Shown here piece by piece: positions 6,301-7,075 of a stretch of 7,075 bases of DNA. The translations under genes and the position numbers were made by a program. Each line of letters starts with the position of its first letter. The first letter of the stretch is position 1. Origin of the DNA: an uncultured Bacteroidia bacterium (GTDB taxonomy: Bacteria > Bacteroidota > Bacteroidia > Bacteroidales > CAJPTX01). The DNA lies in NCBI GenBank assembly GCA_938040915.1, contig CALHZE010000260.1, forward strand, positions 1-7,075, read 5' to 3'. The notes beneath the pieces are model-generated. The model was given only the letters and a program-made list of their open reading frames with translations, had not been told where the DNA came from and searched no databases.

Positions 6301-7075
6301 GTGAGGGATCTCGATCCTGCTACGGTAAACAATACGCTTGGAAAGGGATATACGTATAAGTATGAGTATCTCTATCCTTCGACTGGTGGACAGCCCAATA
6401 AGGTGACTTTATCTGCTAACGCTGCTTTGTATCCAGAGAGCAAATATAAATACCAGTGGGGGCTTAGCTACGGGTTGCAGATAAAGAATGATCCGGATGC
6501 GACAGACCCGAACAAGGACTTTACCAAGTTTAATAACCTCGTTGTTGACGGTTCGGGTTACTTTACCTTGGCGTTGGTTTCTGATCAAGGGTGTAAGGGA
6601 GAGTTCCGAGCTTCGCTGTCGCTATCGGGAGGTGATATCATTATCAGTGAAGTGGTCGCTCCGGCTTCGAAGGCTTGTTTCGATGGTATTGCGGGGACGC
6701 CTATTTCTTTCAAGATTATGAACTCGCAGGAAATCAACCTTACGAGTGATCAGATCGCTAACCATGGTGCAGAGATTGCCGTCTCGTATCAGTTAATGAA
6801 GAAGGGGACACCTACAAATTTGTTAGAAGTGAAGCCTTTTACGGTTTCGTATGACGGTTATAACGATGCTGCGTGGAAGCATGGCGGTACCCTTACCATC
6901 CCTGATAACTCTGAGATGCTTGTAACGTTACCTGTAACGATGCCGGCGATTGCAGAAAGAGGGGAGTATATCTTGAAGGTCACGATTACGCCGAGTGCAG
7001 AACTTTCCTTGCTGGATAAAAACATAGCGAACAACACGCGCGACCACCAAATTGAGCTCATTGGCGCGCCAGAGG
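238..7075 (+). CDS. Giant secreted multi-domain surface protein, adhesin-like (3' end beyond window)
   Basis: The frame is open from ATG 238 to the window end, 2279 complete codons with no stop, so the protein exceeds about 250 kDa. ATG 238 is chosen because it abuts the upstream TAA. ATG 250 is equally plausible and only shortens the signal peptide by four residues. Domain order: signal peptide (1-29), jelly-roll (48-252), sialidase-N-terminal-like module (261-384), jelly-roll (428-611), CARDB-like (616-728), jelly-roll (731-926), then alternating CARDB-like and PKD/Ig-like modules from 929 onward. No catalytic signature is evident. Such architectures in Bacteroidota belong to large secreted or surface-attached adhesins, commonly exported by the type IX system. 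The C-terminal sorting domain that would prove this is not in view. Thr is mostly ACG, Lys mostly AAG and Ser often TCG, evenly along the gene, so there is no sign of a recent mosaic insertion. Domain names are from reading patterns, not from a profile search. Confidence 0.93.
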   Translation, partial: MRIAMRRWLDWRYGLLLPLLTLLTSSSWAQIIPDWVKEPGVDENGNKIYYYQDFEDKGNPSNVPPTPPLWHDKPEAEYILNWEKKENVKPRDWVDNRFWKDYHLSSNNVFISWQVKAQGGDGLPYKSANGRLHLRYYALDDEAFSAVILPKVKLNAIEEPKLRFKFASPSRTNVDKLVILCRLYQNAPWIRLDSLQEQVEEFEWREFDLKGIKAKAMANPISKGEVVIALEGHTLLGGGLNIDDLMIVDVAGKPSTIGRTEFVQLDNPVGSGTKLNELARFFFEVKSGSGHFKLKELNLQFQGDNINDAQKYYLYHTATPYFSPDPENLYGELKIEGGKFKLPEHPTEKLEKLYTGPHYFWIVADIKDGSDVLKHTMTFKLPSEEGKAVLLKYYDITNQPKAAADAKLPRKSDSYPYSETTHATIYKCLFQDDFEGSNVSTDWELASNVWHVGTPLNDQSLTIHRTAPTRAFSGTKVLATAKLKNGSLDGNYENGLHASNSRALYKKEAGIVADFYKDIRFKAKYCLNSKPDDKFRLVLITDKTANNTQQDIETVVWESSTRSVMSGWSMLNVDLSRVASRCKKFRFRFELETDNEDNQSGLFLDDIQILGEYIQNDLGIISLEVPKGFDMGSNSSVKVKIKNFGEQSVDGSFDLKVNLNGKVTTQQFALATPLVKGAEHEVTITGLDLTPQKDLSNQKLLSVTVVLPSGKKDDDPSNDREEVRFYVHPTYEVSETTAYPEDKYARLLHWYPEAKNVLYQSSWVEADIDQQEKFNTRTPTNQLTPKPAYVNPPYSHTVWTTGTPFCYQSEHSYLTGPIFDLKGAENKEFIIAYAYEKDASNTPAMFWIEYRKEGASEQWQKLGKGTDWFSNWYESAGEWKLTEPTNGFKVAKTQLPIQTGKIQFRVVFEAGVPTAGVTISGFEVRPMRADLQVTKFVPDNTNPCNGYQAQNLKITVRNNGPETLKQPFSCPATVRVYEYKNNRMYGQSTIDVTNTNNFELRGEHNITLDFNADLAKNAEKEFDTGISYPWDVSDWGYRVVVTLYPENKGKPDEEATNNTTAKDIVSLKPTFQIVKDLAPAVSGNFVYYTEAFPKTIQTITSTTQHFSVRNITWTPNGVTGEAVAGGTGYNVKTAGRLKVNYTLTSSYTYTPSVTCPQDLEFEVKTTTANLRVVGVKFTDQEEPTADYGCYYASGEPVEVTVQSMGSKVNAATIKFFVNGVEQSGLTITPATLDHQNTHTFVVSGVKIPKGYSQFEVLATAAAGENVSSYQNRYHADRLFRSVKEKPKVYWMKRNIPASLEAVADNHVVNNYVGQIDLYVAPVKGAKYEWYRGNTGASTFVALTKIEGATSNTFALPEESAVYAVKVIHGKCGGDPSDLIIVRSDDIELLNFTGITGGVCASGGELPLSVDIRNNSRTTYPVGTLFSFEIKVESGGTTLHTHTFDYQLPIEIPQSSVTNHLLFRLTGNQFNPSGDNTITLEFKGEKKNGQLIFDGNTENNKLTSLLTVRESPTITLTPDVIRRKFNPAGTYTISPTYSSDVTEYSWEAWNDEHGKYQVIGGSNNSSYQVNGVPQDKYRVTAKNSSGCSTQKEVTIIQTDLHLTEIVSPRSACEIKKELGDYVDLKVRNTGSKGFKDLENQNVKLKVTVTLDGASRTVDFDLPRELYTVDAEVPLPRIEFPNLVSTLTSTPVRPHTLTVSFNVLHAEDIDDSNNKKEVTIQEFGTPKFTMVYNKKSASGTTTPTTITDGEVVEYYNTEPTEFKFEQVSVANVSYIWEFGKDNLFSSKSRILNGIDENGDGIDDEDLSTEVSALAHNTATLYNKYTKKYSTDGLGSGFYYMQLETIEGCSATQGFELKVLSVDLAVESIEAPKSACEYIYDHGTYRDYPQVKVNVKNAGTKDIPRNTELEIKCMVYKERLMNPGTEVKTLVPIDDNGNNITYKLDRDLRKGDAVTVSLPFDINSVSGHDGMSFYFKAEVGFVSNDFKEREFVKENNNIAYNELDETKKAFMMEDYRDVNITTINVRDLDPATVNNTLGKGYTYKYEYLYPSTGGQPNKVTLSANAALYPESKYKYQWGLSYGLQIKNDPDATDPNKDFTKFNNLVVDGSGYFTLALVSDQGCKGEFRASLSLSGGDIIISEVVAPASKACFDGIAGTPISFKIMNSQEINLTSDQIANHGAEIAVSYQLMKKGTPTNLLEVKPFTVSYDGYNDAAWKHGGTLTIPDNSEMLVTLPVTMPAIAERGEYILKVTITPSAELSLLDKNIANNTRDHQIELIGAPE
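379..993 (+). other. Jelly-roll module 1 (MAM / cleaved-adhesin-like), residues about 48-252
   Basis: The module opens with an aromatic strand ending in an acidic turn (YYYQDFED, 49-56). An edge strand AVILPKVKL (146-154) takes the position usually filled by 'spxidl' in this fold, and LRFKF follows. A central strand carries DKLVILCRLY, and the module ends with the hallmark NIDDLMIVD (241-249), the 'iDDi.v' closing strand of MAM and cleaved-adhesin beta-sandwiches. These modules bind carbohydrate or protein ligands in gingipain-like and other Bacteroidota surface proteins. The fold class is reasonably clear; the ligand cannot be read from sequence. Confidence 0.55.
592..598 (+). repeat. G7 homopolymer near the 5' end of the giant gene
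   Basis: Seven G follow CAA (589-591) and encode Gly-Gly plus the first base of an Asp codon. A slip into one alternative frame meets TAA at 612-614, truncating the protein just after residue 120. The run is in frame as written. Poly-G tracts in surface-protein genes are classic slippage sites, but seven G is at the short end. Confidence 0.9.
1018..1389 (+). other. Module resembling the sialidase N-terminal accessory domain (BNR_assoc_N-like), residues about 261-384
   Basis: The order of landmarks matches that domain: a start like FVQLDNPVGSGTKLNELARF, then hydrophobic strands FKLKELNLQF, then an 'accessory value' stretch KYYLYHTATPYFSPDPENLYG (with the Y-Y-x-x-T-A-T-P-x-F-S pattern), and a closing LYTGPHYFWIVADI. 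The last resembles the 'L.pG.nYFWl..Di' signature of the domain that precedes BNR repeats in Bacteroidetes neuraminidases. Here it lies between two jelly-rolls and no BNR (SxDxGxTW) repeats follow, so it is not part of a sialidase. The same module is known as a free-standing accessory in other secreted Bacteroidota proteins. A profile search would settle the assignment. Confidence 0.45.
1519..2070 (+). other. Jelly-roll module 2 (MAM / cleaved-adhesin-like), residues about 428-611
   Basis: It begins CLFQDDFEGSNVSTDWEL, the typical 'F.edFEg....gW' opening, followed by NVWHVGTP. It continues with TRAFSGTKVLAT (the 'a.sG.k.lat' pattern), a mid-strand YSTLF-type edge replaced by RALYKKEAGIVADF, and a Trp-containing strand GWSMLNVDLSRVA ('gW....vDLs.y'). 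It closes with GLFLDDIQILG (601-611). The full set of landmarks in the right order makes this one of the most recognisable modules in the protein. It contains Cys 428, 526 and 582. The ligand is unknown. Confidence 0.6.
2083..2421 (+). other. CARDB-like module 1, residues about 616-728
   Basis: It begins NDLGIISLEVPKGFDMG, followed by SVKVKIKNFGEQSV ('v.v.v.N.G....'), an alternating-hydrophobic strand for a ligand-free Ig sandwich, and the acidic-Asn ending DDDPSNDREE (713-722) before the last strand. This is the CARDB pattern: a beta-sandwich spacer ending in an acidic, Asn-rich turn. It has no cysteine, unlike the later CARDB-like units, and sits between two jelly-rolls rather than within the alternating stalk. 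Confidence 0.5.
2428..3015 (+). other. Jelly-roll module 3 (MAM / cleaved-adhesin-like), residues about 731-926
   Basis: The landmarks are a strand SYLTGPIFDL (812-821), the 'spy...P.fdls' edge of this fold, then FIIAYAY and FWIEYRKEGASEQWQKLG, the usual 'v.ys.dgG..W..lG' strand. DWFSNWY (867-873) follows, whose NWY is common in T9SS-cargo jelly-rolls. A long strand IQFRVVFEAG and closing GVTISGFEVRP end the module. The canonical acidic 'DDI' closing motif is replaced by SGFEV (920-924), so a metal site seen in some relatives may be missing. Confidence 0.5.
3022..7075 (+). repeat. Stalk of alternating CARDB-like and PKD/Ig-like modules (protein-level tandem repeat, continues past window)
   Basis: CARDB-like units begin near residues 929, 1168, 1385, 1598, 1860 and 2133, giving periods of 239, 217, 213, 262 and 273 residues. 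Each is followed by a PKD/Ig-like unit, near 1070, 1287, 1510, 1723 and 2009. CARDB starts share 'D-L-x-V-x-x-(I/V)' and, in later units, 'x-A/S-P-x-S-A-C'. Their ends share an acidic-Asn-Asn turn (E1054-A-T-NN, E1497-NN, D1709-S-NN, E1991-NN, NIANN at 2262-2266). PKD-like ends carry a Gly-Cys or similar Cys. No long identical DNA stretches are seen between units, so the duplications are old. The last CARDB-like unit is nearly complete when the window ends. The role as an extended surface stalk is inferred from the repeat arrangement. Confidence 0.6.
4690..4697 (+). repeat. A8 homopolymer within the giant coding sequence
   Basis: Eight consecutive A fall in the codons GAG-AAA-AAA-AAT. A one-base slip leads at once to a stop: one alternative frame reads ATG GGC AAC TGA (4697-4708), the other reaches TGA at 4713-4715. 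Frame change here would give a protein of roughly 1490 residues. Whether slippage occurs is unknown; as written, the run is in frame. Confidence 0.9.

Noticed and set aside
6922..6931. Perfect 10-base palindrome GTAACGTTAC
   Set aside because: It is a single short palindrome inside coding sequence, explained by Val-Thr-Leu-Pro codons, and nothing around it suggests an operator.
7063..7070. GGCGCGCC, an eight-base restriction-site palindrome near the window end
   Set aside because: It falls in frame as Gly-Ala-Pro codons in a natural module linker, with no adjoining vector-like sequence.

Overview
The window is almost entirely one giant plus-strand gene. It starts at 238 (or 250) and stays open to the last base: at least 2279 codons with no in-frame stop, so the 3' end lies outside the window. 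Signal peptides ending in Ala-Gln, the absence of a clear Shine-Dalgarno sequence, base composition near half G+C, and a protein built from jelly-roll, CARDB-like and PKD/Ig-like modules together suggest a member of the Bacteroidota. A Porphyromonas- or Tannerella-like member of the Bacteroidales that uses the type IX secretion system (T9SS) would fit. The phylum is a fairly safe inference; the genus is a guess, because there is no marker gene here.

Layout. Bases 1-46 may hold the last codons of an upstream gene. Bases 47-90 hold a small perfect hairpin. Bases 91-237 encode a 48-residue ORF that looks like a signal peptide followed by a 23-residue tail. Its TAA stop directly abuts the ATG of the giant gene, and both are in the same reading frame. 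A GC-rich hairpin followed by a T-run lies inside this small ORF. The giant protein begins with its own signal peptide (residues 1-29). Next come a jelly-roll (about 48-252), a module resembling the N-terminal accessory domain of Bacteroidetes sialidases (about 261-384), a second jelly-roll (about 428-611), a CARDB-like domain (about 616-728) and a third jelly-roll (about 731-926). From residue 929 to the window end it becomes a regular stalk of alternating CARDB-like and PKD/Ig-like modules: six CARDB-like and five PKD-like, in two-module units of about 213-273 residues.

Function. I see no catalytic motif in the 2279 visible residues. The best reading is a very large secreted or cell-surface protein: a binding head of jelly-roll modules on a long stalk, i.e. 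an adhesin-like or matrix-like T9SS cargo. The diagnostic C-terminal sorting domain would lie beyond the window, so the secretion route is inferred. The most notable patterns are a recurring cysteine pair across each PKD-to-CARDB junction, the two consecutive signal-peptide ORFs in one frame, and two homopolymer runs (G7, A8) in a surface-protein gene. The minus strand shows nothing I believe is a gene. No RNA gene, mobile element or CRISPR array was seen.
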